A DNA stretch of 64,000 bases from Chlamydiales bacterium (GCA_016185065.1 JACPOL010000004.1:62001-126000); one strand, 5' to 3'; shown: positions 16,486 through 26,151, numbered from the stretch's first letter. The notes: generated by a model from the letters alone, not told the origin. Made by a program: numbers and translations.

Positions 16486-17661
16486 ATGGATTGGATTTTC
16501 AAAAAGATGGGGCCTGCAGCGGCTTTATCGCTTACTGCTTTCACAAGTATCGCGAATGCTGCCACCGATTCGCAAATGCGAAACCTCGAAAACCGCGTTA
16601 ATGCCCTCGAGCAGAAAAAAGGCGGAAATGGCGGGATGATCAACCCACCAGCTCGCCCTGTTGTGAAAGATGGCATTGACCTTTTCGTAATGGGTGAAGT
16701 TCTGATCTGGAAAGCCAGAGAAGACAACCTGAACTTTGCTACACAATTGGATGCAGTTCCAGCTGCTAACGGCGCCACTTCTGGTAGCGCAGTAAACTTC
16801 AAGTCTAAGTGGAACGTCGGTTTCCGCGTGGGTGTTGGCTACAACATGGCTCATGACGGTTGGGATGTAGCTCTTAACTGGGCTCGCTCCAACAGCCATA
16901 ACAAAACAAGCGACGAAAACGAGTGCGGATGCGTAAGCGAAGTTTTCCAGCCTGTCTACTACCCTAAAGACTACGACGCTAACCAGCTAACGCTTCCTCC
17001 ATACGTTACAGAAGCACAAGCTAAGTACTGGAGAACGAACCTCAACCTCGTAGACCTAGAATTAGGCAGAGAGTTCTTTGTAAGCAAGTGGATGACTGTT
17101 CGTCCCCACGTTGGCTTAAGATACATGAACCTCCGTCAGAAGCAGCGCTTCGAATACGAAGGCGGCAACTTCTTGACAGCATACAATGCTGTTGGTGTTG
17201 GCGACGTTCTTCCTGGAGCAACAGAGGATTTCGTATTCCTGAAGAACAACTTCTGGGGTATCGGTCTCCGCGCTGGTTTGGACTCTACTTGGGGTCTCGG
17301 AGCTGGTGTTAGCATCTACGGCAAACTCGCACTTTCTGCTCTCTGGGGCAAGTTCAAGTTGAGTCAATCACACACGCTTAGGACAAGTGCCACAGAAGGC
17401 ACAACAGCGTCTCTCTCTAATTTCAGAGACACCCTGCACGTCACACGTCCAATGGCAGACTTAGCAATTGGTCTGCGCTACGATACAACTTTCAGCAACG
17501 ACAGTTGGGGTTTTGGAATCTGGGCAGGTTGGGAGCAGCACTACCTCTGGAGCCAAGCGAAGTTTCTTAAATTCGTAGGCGATCGTTACACATCTCTTAA
17601 CGAATCTAACGGCGACTTCGATGTAGGCGGCGTAAACATCGGTATGAGCGTCGACTTCTAA
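16486..17661 (+). CDS. MOMP-like outer-membrane porin 2 (tandem duplicate)
   Basis: 391 residues from ATG 16486; this start matches porin 1 (MDWIFKKMGPAAALSL) and sits behind AGGGGGAT, while a more upstream GTG would overlap the promoter. Same signal peptide, coiled coil and barrel as porin 1. Differences cluster in three putative surface loops (around residues 90, 260 and 300), where porin 1 has an acidic DSDDDNDN insert that porin 2 lacks. C-terminal F present. Likely a recent duplication with loop diversification. Confidence 0.87.
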   Translation: MDWIFKKMGPAAALSLTAFTSIANAATDSQMRNLENRVNALEQKKGGNGGMINPPARPVVKDGIDLFVMGEVLIWKAREDNLNFATQLDAVPAANGATSGSAVNFKSKWNVGFRVGVGYNMAHDGWDVALNWARSNSHNKTSDENECGCVSEVFQPVYYPKDYDANQLTLPPYVTEAQAKYWRTNLNLVDLELGREFFVSKWMTVRPHVGLRYMNLRQKQRFEYEGGNFLTAYNAVGVGDVLPGATEDFVFLKNNFWGIGLRAGLDSTWGLGAGVSIYGKLALSALWGKFKLSQSHTLRTSATEGTTASLSNFRDTLHVTRPMADLAIGLRYDTTFSNDSWGFGIWAGWEQHYLWSQAKFLKFVGDRYTSLNESNGDFDVGGVNIGMSVDF

Positions 17662-17686
17662 GCTCTACTTCTTAACTTTGTTAGTC

Positions 17687-17722
17687 AAAAAGGCCTGGGT
17701 GAAAACACCCAGGCCTTTTTTT
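17687..17722 (+). terminator. Rho-independent terminator after porin 2
   Basis: Stem AAAAAGGCCTGGGTG / CACCCAGGCCTTTTTTT with loop AAAA and a T-tail; same stem as the porin 1 terminator with a reversed loop. Confidence 0.92.
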
Positions 17723-17726
17723 AGAA

Positions 17727-17945
17727 GAGCGCTCGGAGAAGAAGCCCACCCGGAAAAAGACGCGCTCGGAAAAGAAATGGACGAAAACGGACGAAAACGG
17801 ACGAGCATGGACAGGAAACGGACAACAACGGACACGCGCGGAAGAAAGAACGGACCTACTTCTTTCTCTCTTGCCCGCCTGTCCGTTTTCGTCCATTTCC
17901 CGTCCGTGCTCGTCCATTGATGTCCATTCTCCCGGGCGGGCTGCG
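17727..17945 (-). repeat. Family B palindromic element, copy 2
   Basis: Starts GAGCGCTCGG; the C-arm is on the left and the G-arm on the right, so it is inverted relative to copy 1. Six GGAC words at 10-11 bp spacing in the left arm and five in the right arm on the opposite strand. The right end lacks a clear CCGAGCGC and runs up to the sufS stop. Lies between convergent porin 2 and sufS. Confidence 0.82.
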
Positions 17946-17947
17946 AG

Positions 17948-19189
17948 CTAGGCCGAAGGCCTTAGCGAGCACAAGACTTCTTTGAGGGTGAGGATGAACT
18001 GGTCGATTTCGGAGATGGTGTTGTAGATGGCAAACGAGATGCGAGTGGCAGCTTTAACATGAAAGCGGTGCATCGTCGGCTGCGCGCACATGTGGCCTGT
18101 ACGCACGCAAATGCCCTTTAAATCGAGTAACGTGCCGATATCAAGCGGATGTGCGCCTTCGATCATAAAACTGATTATAGGCCCCTTATCTTTGGCCGTA
18201 CCGATGATCCGGAGTTCGGGTATCTCAAGCAGCTTCTGAGTCGCGTACGCAAGGAGCTGATCTTCCCACGCTGAAATCTTCTCTCGCCCGATCTTCTCTA
18301 TGTAGTCAAGGGCCTCACCAAGGCCGATCACTTCGGCGATCATTGGAGTTCCAGCTTCAAATTTCAGAGGAGGCTCGCGGTAGGTAGTGGCAGCAAGGGT
18401 AACCTGTTCGATCATGTCTCCACCACACTGGTAGGGGGGCATCGCTTCGAGCAGCTCTCTCTTTCCGTAGAGGATCCCCACTCCTGTCGGCCCATAAACC
18501 TTATGTCCCGAAAAGAGAAAGAAGTCGGCATCCAGCTTCTGGACGTCGATCGGAAGGCGTGCAGCGCTCTGCGCCCCATCGATTAGCACCTTCGCGTGCT
18601 CGGAGTGGGCCATGCGAATGATCGTCTCGATCGGATGCAGGCTTCCTGTGGCATTTGCAATGTGAGCGACTGCCACGAGCTTGGTCTTGGATGAAAGAAG
18701 CTCCCCATAGGCCTTTAAATCGATCTCTGCTTTGTCGTTTACTGGAATGATCTTTAATAGGGCTCCATGTTCAGCACACGCCTTCTGCCAGGGCACGATG
18801 TTTGCATGGTGCTCTGTCTCGCAGATGAGAACCTCATCGCCATGCCTCAAAAACGCCTTTCCAAAGCAGTCTGCAACGAGATTGATCCCTTCGGTTGTGC
18901 CCTTGGTGAAAACGATCTCATCTGCGGATTGAGCATTGAGAAAGCGCCTAACCTTCTCTCTGACCCCACAGTAGCGCTCAGTGGCTGCGATCGAGAGGCC
19001 ATAGATGGCGCGGTGTACTGTTCCATACTCGCGCGCATAGAAGTGGCTCATCGCCTCAATCACCTGTCGAGGCTTTTGTACTGTGGCAGCGGAATCGAGA
19101 TAGATTAGGGGGTGTCCATTCTGGGTCTTCTCAAGAATCGGGAAGTCTCTGCGGATACGCTCAATGTCAGCCTGAGTGAGTGAACTCAT
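17948..19189 (-). CDS. sufS: Cysteine desulfurase SufS
   Basis: 413 residues, PLP enzyme taking sulfur from cysteine for Fe-S assembly. PLP Lys in FFLFSGHKVYGPTGVGILYG, His in CETEHHANIVPW, and the persulfide Cys in GICVRTGHMCAQPTMH. The start overlaps the sufD stop by 4 bp. Last gene of sufBCDS (as CT684-CT687 in Chlamydia). No SufE or SufU is seen next to it. Confidence 0.95.
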   Translation of the reverse strand: MSSLTQADIERIRRDFPILEKTQNGHPLIYLDSAATVQKPRQVIEAMSHFYAREYGTVHRAIYGLSIAATERYCGVREKVRRFLNAQSADEIVFTKGTTEGINLVADCFGKAFLRHGDEVLICETEHHANIVPWQKACAEHGALLKIIPVNDKAEIDLKAYGELLSSKTKLVAVAHIANATGSLHPIETIIRMAHSEHAKVLIDGAQSAARLPIDVQKLDADFFLFSGHKVYGPTGVGILYGKRELLEAMPPYQCGGDMIEQVTLAATTYREPPLKFEAGTPMIAEVIGLGEALDYIEKIGREKISAWEDQLLAYATQKLLEIPELRIIGTAKDKGPIISFMIEGAHPLDIGTLLDLKGICVRTGHMCAQPTMHRFHVKAATRISFAIYNTISEIDQFILTLKEVLCSLRPSA

Positions 19190-20466
19190 AGATATCTGGC
19201 AAGCTCCTGCGCAAGCTGTGCACGCATTGAGGGGAGAGGCAGCTTTGCACCGACCTCTTGGCAGAAGGCCCTGACGAGAAGGCGAGAAGCAATAGAATCT
19301 GGAATACCACGCGTTTTTAGGTAGAAGAGTAGATTCGCATCGAGCTGGCCAATGGTGGCTCCATGAGAGGCCTTTACATCATCTGCAAAGATCTGCAGGT
19401 TGGGCTTACTGAATGCTAGAGCTCTCTCTCCGAGAATGAGGTTATTATTAAGCTGATAGGCCTCGGTCTTCTGAGCTTCAGGATGGACGAAGATCTTCCC
19501 TTCAAAACTCGACTGGCTGATTCCATCTAAAACGCCCTTGAAAAGCTGTCTAGAACGGGTGTGCGGCGCACTGTGATCGACGAGTACATGTGCGTGACAG
19601 GAGAAGTCGTTATTGAGAAGCCAGGTGCCATTTAAAGAGGCCTCGGCATTTTCTCCTGTTAGTGCGATGTTAAAACTCTGCCTGTGACTCTTCGCTCCGC
19701 GGCTAATGCTAACTGTCTCTAGAGAGCTATCGCGTTTCTGAGTGGCGCGGATGGCATCAAATATCCAAGATCTACTCTCGTTTAAAAGAGTGCTCGCCTG
19801 CTTTACGCGTGCCCCCTCTTCTAGAGTGAGGTCGAGCATGCTATTGATCCATGCGCCTTCTGCAGGTTGAAAGGAGGAGATAATCTGAAGTTCCGCTTCG
19901 CGCCCAATGAAGGCGTGTATCCTGGGAGAAGCAATCACCCCTTGCTGCCGAGAGAGATGAAGGCACTGTAGAGGAGCTTCTAGACTCTTCTTTGGAGGGA
20001 GGTAGATGAACACCCCAGCCTCTCCAGCTGCAAAAGCGAGGTTTAAAAGCGCAAATGGATCGCTCTCACCTGCTATCGCCCCCTCAAGTCGCCCCTGAAG
20101 AAGGGTCTGGTAAGAGCGGAGGGCTTTTGGCAGTGGAAGAACGATAAGTCCGGGGGGAACTTTAGAGAGTTCTGGGGAGTAGACTCCCTCTACAAAGACG
20201 AGACAGGAGTTTGTGCATTCGGGAAGAATAAGAGAAGAGAGCTCCTCCGTTGAAGGAGCTGCCATCTTCTCAGGCAGCGCATAGCTCTTCTCGTAGAGTT
20301 CGCGTAGATGCACGTATTGAAAAGCCTCCTCCTTCTTCTGTGGAAGGCCGCGCTCGAGGAGACGGGTCCACGCGTTTCCACGCAGCCGTCCCATCACCTC
20401 ATCGCTTTCAAGGCGCATGAACTGCTTTTGAAGTTCTTCCAGGAAGGGGCCTGTTTGAAGAAGCAT
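19186..20466 (-). CDS. sufD: Fe-S cluster assembly scaffold SufD
   Basis: 426 residues. SufD partners with SufB and SufC to build clusters. The C-terminal β-helix core with GVLDGISQSSFEGKIFVHPEAQKTEAYQLNNNLIL, AFSKPNLQIFADDVKASHGATIGQLD and FYLKTRGIP is typical. The N-terminal half is divergent, as usual in chlamydial SufD. Ends overlapping sufS; begins 2 bp after sufC. Confidence 0.92.
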   Translation of the reverse strand: MLLQTGPFLEELQKQFMRLESDEVMGRLRGNAWTRLLERGLPQKKEEAFQYVHLRELYEKSYALPEKMAAPSTEELSSLILPECTNSCLVFVEGVYSPELSKVPPGLIVLPLPKALRSYQTLLQGRLEGAIAGESDPFALLNLAFAAGEAGVFIYLPPKKSLEAPLQCLHLSRQQGVIASPRIHAFIGREAELQIISSFQPAEGAWINSMLDLTLEEGARVKQASTLLNESRSWIFDAIRATQKRDSSLETVSISRGAKSHRQSFNIALTGENAEASLNGTWLLNNDFSCHAHVLVDHSAPHTRSRQLFKGVLDGISQSSFEGKIFVHPEAQKTEAYQLNNNLILGERALAFSKPNLQIFADDVKASHGATIGQLDANLLFYLKTRGIPDSIASRLLVRAFCQEVGAKLPLPSMRAQLAQELARYL

Positions 20467-20468
20467 AC

Positions 20469-21227
20469 CTACTCCTTACACCCGCTTGCGTAGTCTACCA
20501 TGTATCCGTTTGCTTCGAGTTCCAGGGCGAGTTCCGCAGGTCCTGAGCGGACGATGCAGCCATCGATCATCACGTGGACAAAGTGGGGTTTAATGTAGTC
20601 GAGAAGGCGCTGGTAGTGGGTGATAAGCAGGAGAGAGCGCTCGGGATTCATCAGAGCGTTTACTCCCTTGGAGACGATGCGCATCGCGTCGATATCAAGT
20701 CCAGAATCTGTCTCATCCAGAACCGCGAGGCGAGGCTCTAGCATCGCCATCTGCAAGATCTCATTTCGCTTCTTCTCACCACCAGAGAAGCCCTCGTTTA
20801 ACGAGCGCTCTTTGAACTCTTTTCTCATTTCAAGAAGTTCCATCTTCTCATCAAGCTTCTTGTCAAACTCCTCTTTAGAAAGAGGCGCTCGTCCAGAAGC
20901 TTTTGCATGTGCATTTTCGGCTGCGTATAAGAACTCCGCATTGCTGATACCAGGAATTTCAAGCGGGTATTGAAAGCTCATGAAGAGGCCAAGGTGGGCT
21001 CTCTCCTCTGGTGCTTTTTCAAGAATGTTCTCGCCTAAAAACCAGATCTCACCAGAGAGAATCTCGTATGAAGGATCTCCGGCTAAAATTTTTGCAAGCG
21101 TGGATTTACCCGCTCCGTTGGGACCCATGATCGCGTGGATCTCTCCAGGCTGGATCTGTAAACTAAACCCCTTCAGAACGATCTTATCTTCAACGCTGGC
21201 TGTCAGATTTTTAATTTCTAGCAACAT
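20469..21227 (-). CDS. sufC: SUF system ABC-type ATPase SufC
   Basis: 252 residues. Walker [10 protein letters not shown], signature [11 protein letters not shown], Walker [16 protein letters not shown]. Soluble ATPase that drives the SufBCD scaffold. Placed between sufB and sufD on the minus strand with spacers of a few bases. Confidence 0.96.
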   Translation of the reverse strand: MLLEIKNLTASVEDKIVLKGFSLQIQPGEIHAIMGPNGAGKSTLAKILAGDPSYEILSGEIWFLGENILEKAPEERAHLGLFMSFQYPLEIPGISNAEFLYAAENAHAKASGRAPLSKEEFDKKLDEKMELLEMRKEFKERSLNEGFSGGEKKRNEILQMAMLEPRLAVLDETDSGLDIDAMRIVSKGVNALMNPERSLLLITHYQRLLDYIKPHFVHVMIDGCIVRSGPAELALELEANGYMVDYASGCKE

Positions 21228-21234
21228 TATGAAC

Positions 21235-22674
21235 CTATCCCACCGAGTTTTCTAATTTTAATGTGAGTAGCTTCTGCGCTTCAGCTGCAAACTCCATGGG
21301 GAGCTCTTGGAAGACCTCTTTGCAAAAACCACTGACAATCATACTAATTGCATCTTCGCGGGAGAGGCCTCGCGACTGCAGATAAAAGAGCTGGCTCTCA
21401 TTCATTTTGGAAGTTGAGGCTTCATGCTCGACTTGCGAGGAGGCGTTCGCCGATTCGATGTAGGGGAAGGTGTTGGCAGAGCAAGCTGCTCCGACAAGCA
21501 TCGAGTCGCACTGCGTGTAATTTCGAGCCCCTTCGGCGCGAGGAGCGATCTTGACCAGACCGCGATAGGTATTGTGCGACTGATCGGCAGAGATCCCCTT
21601 CGAGATGATCGTAGAGCTGGTGTTCTTTCCTAAGTGCATCATCTTTGTGCCGGTGTCAGCCTGCATCTTTCCGCTCGTCAGAGCGACCGAATAGAACTCA
21701 CCGACAGACTCATCCCCTTGAAGAATGCAGCTAGGATACTTCCATGTGATCGCAGCTCCTGCTTCCACTTGCGTCCAGGAGATCTTCGAGCGAAAACCCG
21801 CGCAGCGCCCTCGCTTAGTTACGAAGTTGAAGATCCCTCCAGCGCCCGTCTGAGGGTTGCCGGAATACCAGTTCTGCACTGTCGAATATTTAATCTCAGC
21901 ACGATCTAGCGCCACAAGTTCTACAACAGCTGCGTGCAGCTGATTATTATCGTAGGCTGGGGCTGTGCACCCTTCTAAATAGCTAACGTAAGAATCTTCT
22001 TCAGCAATGATCAGCGTTCTTTCAAACTGGCCACTCTCTTTATCGTTGATGCGGAAGTAGGTAGAGAGCTCGATAGGGCAGCGAACCCCTTTCGGCACAT
22101 AGACAAAAGAGCCGTCGGAGAAGACAGCAGAATTTAGCGCTGAAAAGAAGTTGTCTCCGATAGGCACAACCGAACCGAGATAGCGTTCGATTAGCTCCGG
22201 ATAGGTGTGAACCGCCTCCGAGATCGGGCAGAGAACGACACCCGCCTCTTTGAGCTGCTTCTGAAAGGTGGTTCCAAGAGAGACCGAATCAAAAACGATA
22301 TCGACAGCGACATTGGTCAGACGCTTCTGCTCGTCGATCGGCACACCGAGCCTCTCAAAAGTTTTTAAAAGCTCTGGATCGACCTCATTTAAACTATCTA
22401 GCTTCTGTTTCCGTTTTGGAGCGGAGTAGTAGGTGATCGCTTGGTAGTCGATCGGGGGATAAGAGACGTTGGGCCACTTCGGCTCTTCTAGCTCTTTCCA
22501 GCGGTGAAACGCCTTCAAACGAAAATCCAAGAGGAAGGAGGGCTCCTCTTTTTTTGCCGAAATAGCACGGACTGTATCTTCAGTTAATCCCTTCGGGAAG
22601 CTCTCAGTTTCAATCTCAGTAACAAAACCATATTTGTACTCAGATCTTTCCTTCAGGATCTCTTCTGTCGTCAT
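21235..22674 (-). CDS. sufB: Fe-S cluster assembly scaffold SufB
   Basis: 479 residues. Conserved SufB segments: [62 protein letters not shown] and [18 protein letters not shown]. First gene of the operon. A -10 like TATAAT (22701-22706 on the complement) sits ~20 nt before the start. Confidence 0.96.
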   Translation of the reverse strand: MTTEEILKERSEYKYGFVTEIETESFPKGLTEDTVRAISAKKEEPSFLLDFRLKAFHRWKELEEPKWPNVSYPPIDYQAITYYSAPKRKQKLDSLNEVDPELLKTFERLGVPIDEQKRLTNVAVDIVFDSVSLGTTFQKQLKEAGVVLCPISEAVHTYPELIERYLGSVVPIGDNFFSALNSAVFSDGSFVYVPKGVRCPIELSTYFRINDKESGQFERTLIIAEEDSYVSYLEGCTAPAYDNNQLHAAVVELVALDRAEIKYSTVQNWYSGNPQTGAGGIFNFVTKRGRCAGFRSKISWTQVEAGAAITWKYPSCILQGDESVGEFYSVALTSGKMQADTGTKMMHLGKNTSSTIISKGISADQSHNTYRGLVKIAPRAEGARNYTQCDSMLVGAACSANTFPYIESANASSQVEHEASTSKMNESQLFYLQSRGLSREDAISMIVSGFCKEVFQELPMEFAAEAQKLLTLKLENSVG

Positions 22675-22700
22675 AAATTAAAAAATATCTTTTTCAGGAA

Positions 22701-22725
22701 ATTATAGACGATTTCTCAATTGAGA
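22701..22725 (-). promoter_or_regulatory. Putative suf promoter region with 12-bp palindrome
   Basis: On the minus strand a TATAAT lies at 22706-22701. A perfect palindrome TCTCAATTGAGA (22714-22725) lies just upstream of it, between the -10 and the expected -35. It could be an operator for a dimeric regulator, which is inference; no convincing -35 was found. Confidence 0.4.
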
Positions 22726-22748
22726 GATAGTAGAAGTAGCGAAGAGGT

Positions 22749-22862
22749 AACAGGATAGGCAGGATCGCCGCTGATCGCGTCGGCAGGATATATAGGATAA
22801 ATTTTTTTCTTATCCTGCTCATCCTGCCGACGCGATCAGCGGCGATCCTGCCTATCCTGTTT
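22749..22862. repeat. Palindromic element with CAGGAT words (family E)
   Basis: Near-perfect 41-bp arms (ACAGGATAGGCAGGATCGCC…CGTCGGCAGGAT and its complement) around a ~31-bp AT-rich spacer. It lies between kdsB and sufB, both on the minus strand, and could stop transcription from kdsB. Only copy in the window. Confidence 0.88.
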
Positions 22863-22882
22863 GTTCTTTCTTAAATAATTAT

Positions 22883-23626
22883 TTAGCAGCGGGTGAGTTC
22901 TTGAGCTTTTTTGTGAGCGAGAGCGAGGTGTTCAGGGAGGTCTATTCCAAAGGGCTCCTCCTGCGTCTCATGCACCCGAACAGATAGGCTATTATAGAGG
23001 AAGCGGAGCTGTTCAAGCTGCTCCGCCTCTTCTAGAGGGCAGGGCTTTAGAGAGGAGAGTTTAAGAAGGGCTGCATCCGAATAGGCGTACATGCCAATGT
23101 GCTTAAAAAATTCAATTGATGATTGGGGTTTAATATCTCGGACAAATGGGATGGGATGGCGAGAGAAGTAGAGGGCAAAACCCTCTGAGTTTGTCACAAC
23201 TTTACAAACGTGAGGAGTGAGCGCCTCTTCTTGTGTAATTTTTTTCTTTAGAGTCCAGACGTCGGCTCCATCTTCTCCGCACGACTGCAGCAGGTCCGTA
23301 AGGGTTCGCGCATTGATAAAGGGCTCATCGCCCTGCCAGTTAACCCAGATATCCGCCTTTATACTCCCGCGCTTACGCAGCTCGATCAGACGATCGCTGC
23401 CCGTTGCGCACTCTTCAGAGGTCATGTAGCACTTGGCGCCGAACCCGCGCGCAATGGCCGCCAGCTCTTCCGAATCGGTTGCAATGGCTAGTTCGCTAAA
23501 CAGAGAAACGCGGCTCGCTGCCTCCCAGACCCATTGAATGAGCGGTTTACCGAGAAGAGGAGCGAGCATCTTTCTTGGAAAGCGGGTCGACTTAAGCCTG
23601 GCGGGAATTACGCATGCAATTAACAC
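22883..23626 (-). CDS. kdsB: CMP-KDO synthetase (3-deoxy-manno-octulosonate cytidylyltransferase)
   Basis: Activates KDO with CTP for LPS inner core. 247 residues. N-terminal IPARLKSTRFPRKMLAPLLGKPLIQWVWEAA is diagnostic, with GSDRLIELRKR and WVNWQGDEPFI following. GTG start overlaps the rfbB stop by 7 bp, so the two are coupled. Confidence 0.95.
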   Translation of the reverse strand: MLIACVIPARLKSTRFPRKMLAPLLGKPLIQWVWEAASRVSLFSELAIATDSEELAAIARGFGAKCYMTSEECATGSDRLIELRKRGSIKADIWVNWQGDEPFINARTLTDLLQSCGEDGADVWTLKKKITQEEALTPHVCKVVTNSEGFALYFSRHPIPFVRDIKPQSSIEFFKHIGMYAYSDAALLKLSSLKPCPLEEAEQLEQLRFLYNSLSVRVHETQEEPFGIDLPEHLALAHKKAQELTRC

Positions 23627-24627
23627 AGGGCACTCTCCTTATTCTGCAGGTACCAGCTCACAGTTTTGGCAAGCCCCTCTTTCAGTGTATGGCGAGGCTT
23701 CCAACCTATCTCTCTTCTGATCTTCTCCGTATTTAGGGCATACCTAAAATCGTGGCCGAGACGATCGGGCACAAAGGTGATTAGTTGACGCAGGCACGAG
23801 GGATCTTCACCCGTCTGCTTCGCGACCTCATCAAGGAGCTCTCCTAGAAGCTCGAGGTTGCTTCTCTCGCAGCTGCTGCCAATGTTGTAAGCTTCACCCT
23901 TCTGCCCCTTCTTTAAAATTTCCCAGACCGCTTCTGCATGGTCATCGACGTAGAGCCAGTCGCGGACATTTCTTCCAGATCCATAGACTGGAAGCGACTG
24001 CTGATTGATGCAGTGCGTGATCATGCGCGGAATGAACTTCTCTGGATACTGGTGCGGACCGTAGTTGTTCGTGCTGTGGGAGATCGTGACGGAGAGCCCG
24101 AAGGTGTGCGCGTAGCTACGCACGAAGTGATCCGCTGCAGCTTTTGATGCTGAATAGGGTGAGTTTGGCTCGTAACGAGAGCTCTCAGTAAACACGCCCG
24201 TTTCATCTAGAGAACCGAAGACCTCATCTGTCGAGATCTGATGAAAGTGAATATGAGGCAGTCTGCGCACAACTTCAAGAAGGTGGAAGGTTCCTGCTAC
24301 ATTCGTCTCTAAAAAGGCCGCCGGTCCTGCAATGCTACGATCTACGTGCGTTTCGGCAGCGAAGTGGACGATGGTGTCGATCTGATGCTGAATGCAGAGG
24401 CTCTCTACGAGCTTCTCATCGGCAATGTCTCCTCGCACAAATCTGTAGCGCGCGTCCCCTTCGATCTCTTCAAGATTTTTCAAGTTTCCTGCATAGCTGA
24501 GAAGATCGAGATTAATCAGAAAATCCAGCGCAGAACTCTTCAGCCCCTGCCGAATGAAGGCGCTCCCCATGAATCCCGCACCGCCTGTAATCAGCACTCT
24601 CTTATTAGACCTCTTTCGACACTCCAT
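23620..24627 (-). CDS. rfbB: dTDP-glucose 4,6-dehydratase
   Basis: Second step of dTDP-rhamnose synthesis. NAD motif VLITGGAGFMGSAF, DKVVHFAAETHVDRSI-type segment, YSASKAAADHFVRSY catalytic Tyr/Lys, and NYGPHQYPEKFIPRMI. The frame stays open upstream to 24780, adding 51 residues without family similarity that are encoded by a palindromic element (24607-24768). I start at ATG 24627, which itself lies inside that element, so the native start seems replaced. ~335 residues. Confidence 0.9.
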   Translation of the reverse strand: MECRKRSNKRVLITGGAGFMGSAFIRQGLKSSALDFLINLDLLSYAGNLKNLEEIEGDARYRFVRGDIADEKLVESLCIQHQIDTIVHFAAETHVDRSIAGPAAFLETNVAGTFHLLEVVRRLPHIHFHQISTDEVFGSLDETGVFTESSRYEPNSPYSASKAAADHFVRSYAHTFGLSVTISHSTNNYGPHQYPEKFIPRMITHCINQQSLPVYGSGRNVRDWLYVDDHAEAVWEILKKGQKGEAYNIGSSCERSNLELLGELLDEVAKQTGEDPSCLRQLITFVPDRLGHDFRYALNTEKIRREIGWKPRHTLKEGLAKTVSWYLQNKESALC

Positions 24628-24768
24628 TTGCTCGTTAAAATTCGTCTTTTTGGCATCTTTGCCAGAAAATTTTTCATCCATGTGTTTACACATGCTTTCA
24701 AAATTTTGTGGCAAATCTGCACAAAAATCCTTAATTTTTCCGAGCAAAGCGAATTTCGAAAGAGGTCT
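24607..24768. mobile_element. Family G palindromic element at the rfbD/rfbB junction
   Basis: 162 bp with ends AGACCTCTTTCGA and TCGAAAGAGGTCT and imperfectly complementary arms meeting at CATGTGTTTACACATG. One end overlaps the rfbD stop codon; the other ends just before the NKRVLITGG start of the rfbB core. A degenerate related end may lie at 40231-40248. MITE-like; no protein of its own. Confidence 0.82.
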
Positions 24769-25615
24769 ATTTGATCGCATCTAGATACTCACCTAATACA
24801 GTTTTCCAAGGACGTATTTTTATTAACTCTTCAATCTTATCCGTAGCGAGAATTGCAGAGTCGGGCCTTGCTGCTGGCAGCGTAAACTCGGATGAGGGCA
24901 CAGGAAGGATCTCTTCACAGGCAAGAGGGATGCCGCGCTTTTCAGCTTCGGCTCTGATATCGCAAGCCGCCTGGTAGCGCGAAATAGCCCCGTGGTTTGC
25001 AAAATGGTAGATGCCGCTCTTATCGAGGAGCACGAGAATCGCCTCAGCGAGATCTCTACTATAAGTTGCTCTCCCCCACTGATCGTGACACGCGCGGATC
25101 ACCCTCTCTTTCTTTAACGTCTCGTAGAGTGAGGAGATAAAATTCTTTCCGCCCCTGCCAAAGAGCCAAGAGGTGCGGATCACACACGCTTCTGGGTAGC
25201 AGTCCAAGACTCGCCTCTCCCCTTCTAGCTTGCTCGCTCCATAAACGTTTAATGGATCGCAAGGATCGGTCTCATTCTGAGGTGCAGATCGTTTGCCATT
25301 AAAAACATAGTTTGTAGAGATGTGAATGAGAGGAAGAAGTCTTTTCTTAGCGAGCTCTGCCAGATTTGCTGGGCCAGCTGCATTCACTGCATAGGCCTTA
25401 TCGCGCTCCGTCTCTGCACGGTCGACCGCCGTATACGCTGCGCAGTTAATGATATGCGTGGGAGAGTTGTCATCGATAAAACGAGAGGCCTGGTCGCAAT
25501 CTGTGACGTCGAGGTCAGCGCGCGCGGTTGAAAGATAAGAAATTTTTTTATCTTTGCAATACTGCTTTAAGGCCTCTCCTAAAAGTCCACCAGCTCCTGT
25601 GATCCACAATTTCAT
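24767..25615 (-). CDS. rfbD: dTDP-4-dehydrorhamnose reductase
   Basis: Last step of dTDP-rhamnose synthesis. 282 residues. NADP motif MKLWITGAGGLLGEALKQY, HISTNYVFNGKR, YGASKLEGERRVLD catalytic pair and IRTSWLFGRGGKNFI. Start overlaps the rfbC stop (ATGA). The final codon region touches the palindromic element next to rfbB. Confidence 0.94.
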   Translation of the reverse strand: MKLWITGAGGLLGEALKQYCKDKKISYLSTARADLDVTDCDQASRFIDDNSPTHIINCAAYTAVDRAETERDKAYAVNAAGPANLAELAKKRLLPLIHISTNYVFNGKRSAPQNETDPCDPLNVYGASKLEGERRVLDCYPEACVIRTSWLFGRGGKNFISSLYETLKKERVIRACHDQWGRATYSRDLAEAILVLLDKSGIYHFANHGAISRYQAACDIRAEAEKRGIPLACEEILPVPSSEFTLPAARPDSAILATDKIEELIKIRPWKTVLGEYLDAIK

Positions 25616-26151
25616 TTGAGCGCCTCATGGAAGGAGGGAGCCTCCAAGTCTTTTTTAGAGAGCAGAGGGCTCATCTCCGGCCACTCGATGCCCACAAAAG
25701 GATCGTCGTAGCGGAATCCGCGCTCTTCAGCTGGGTCGTAGATCTGGCTGACCTTATAAAGAACATGGGCCTCGGGGCTCACAGCGCAGAACCCGTGGGC
25801 AAATCCGACGGGGATGAAGAGCTGCTCCCGCGCCTCATCATCCAGCATGAGACCCTCCCACTTGCCAAAAGTGGGCGAATCGGGGCGGATATCCACGACG
25901 ACATCAAAAATTTTTCCTGTAATCACCGTGACGAGCTTCGCTTGTCCGGGAGAGCGTTGAAAGTGCATTCCGCGAATCGTGCCCTTCTTGGAAAAGGAGT
26001 GGTTAACTTGGACAAAGCTCTCCTCGATCCCCAAAGCGCGATATAGAGGCTCGCGGTAGCACTCCCAGAAGAACCCCCTTTCGTCGTGGAAGACTCTTGG
26101 GCGGATACGTCTGGGTCCTTCAAGGACAAGTGGAATAGCTTGTAAGTTCAT
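25612..26151 (-). CDS. rfbC: dTDP-4-dehydrorhamnose 3,5-epimerase
   Basis: 179 residues, cupin epimerase. Motifs RVFHDERGFFWECYRE, FVQVNHSFSKKGTIRGMHFQ, VFDVVVDIRPDSPTFGKWEG and VGFAHGFCAVSPEA. First gene of rfbC-rfbD-rfbB-kdsB. rfbA, needed for the first pathway step, is not in the window. Confidence 0.95.
   Translation of the reverse strand: MNLQAIPLVLEGPRRIRPRVFHDERGFFWECYREPLYRALGIEESFVQVNHSFSKKGTIRGMHFQRSPGQAKLVTVITGKIFDVVVDIRPDSPTFGKWEGLMLDDEAREQLFIPVGFAHGFCAVSPEAHVLYKVSQIYDPAEERGFRYDDPFVGIEWPEMSPLLSKKDLEAPSFHEALK

Noticed and set aside
24627..24780. N-terminal extension of RfbB as native protein
   Set aside because: The 51 extra residues are encoded by a palindromic repeat and have no counterpart in the dehydratase family.
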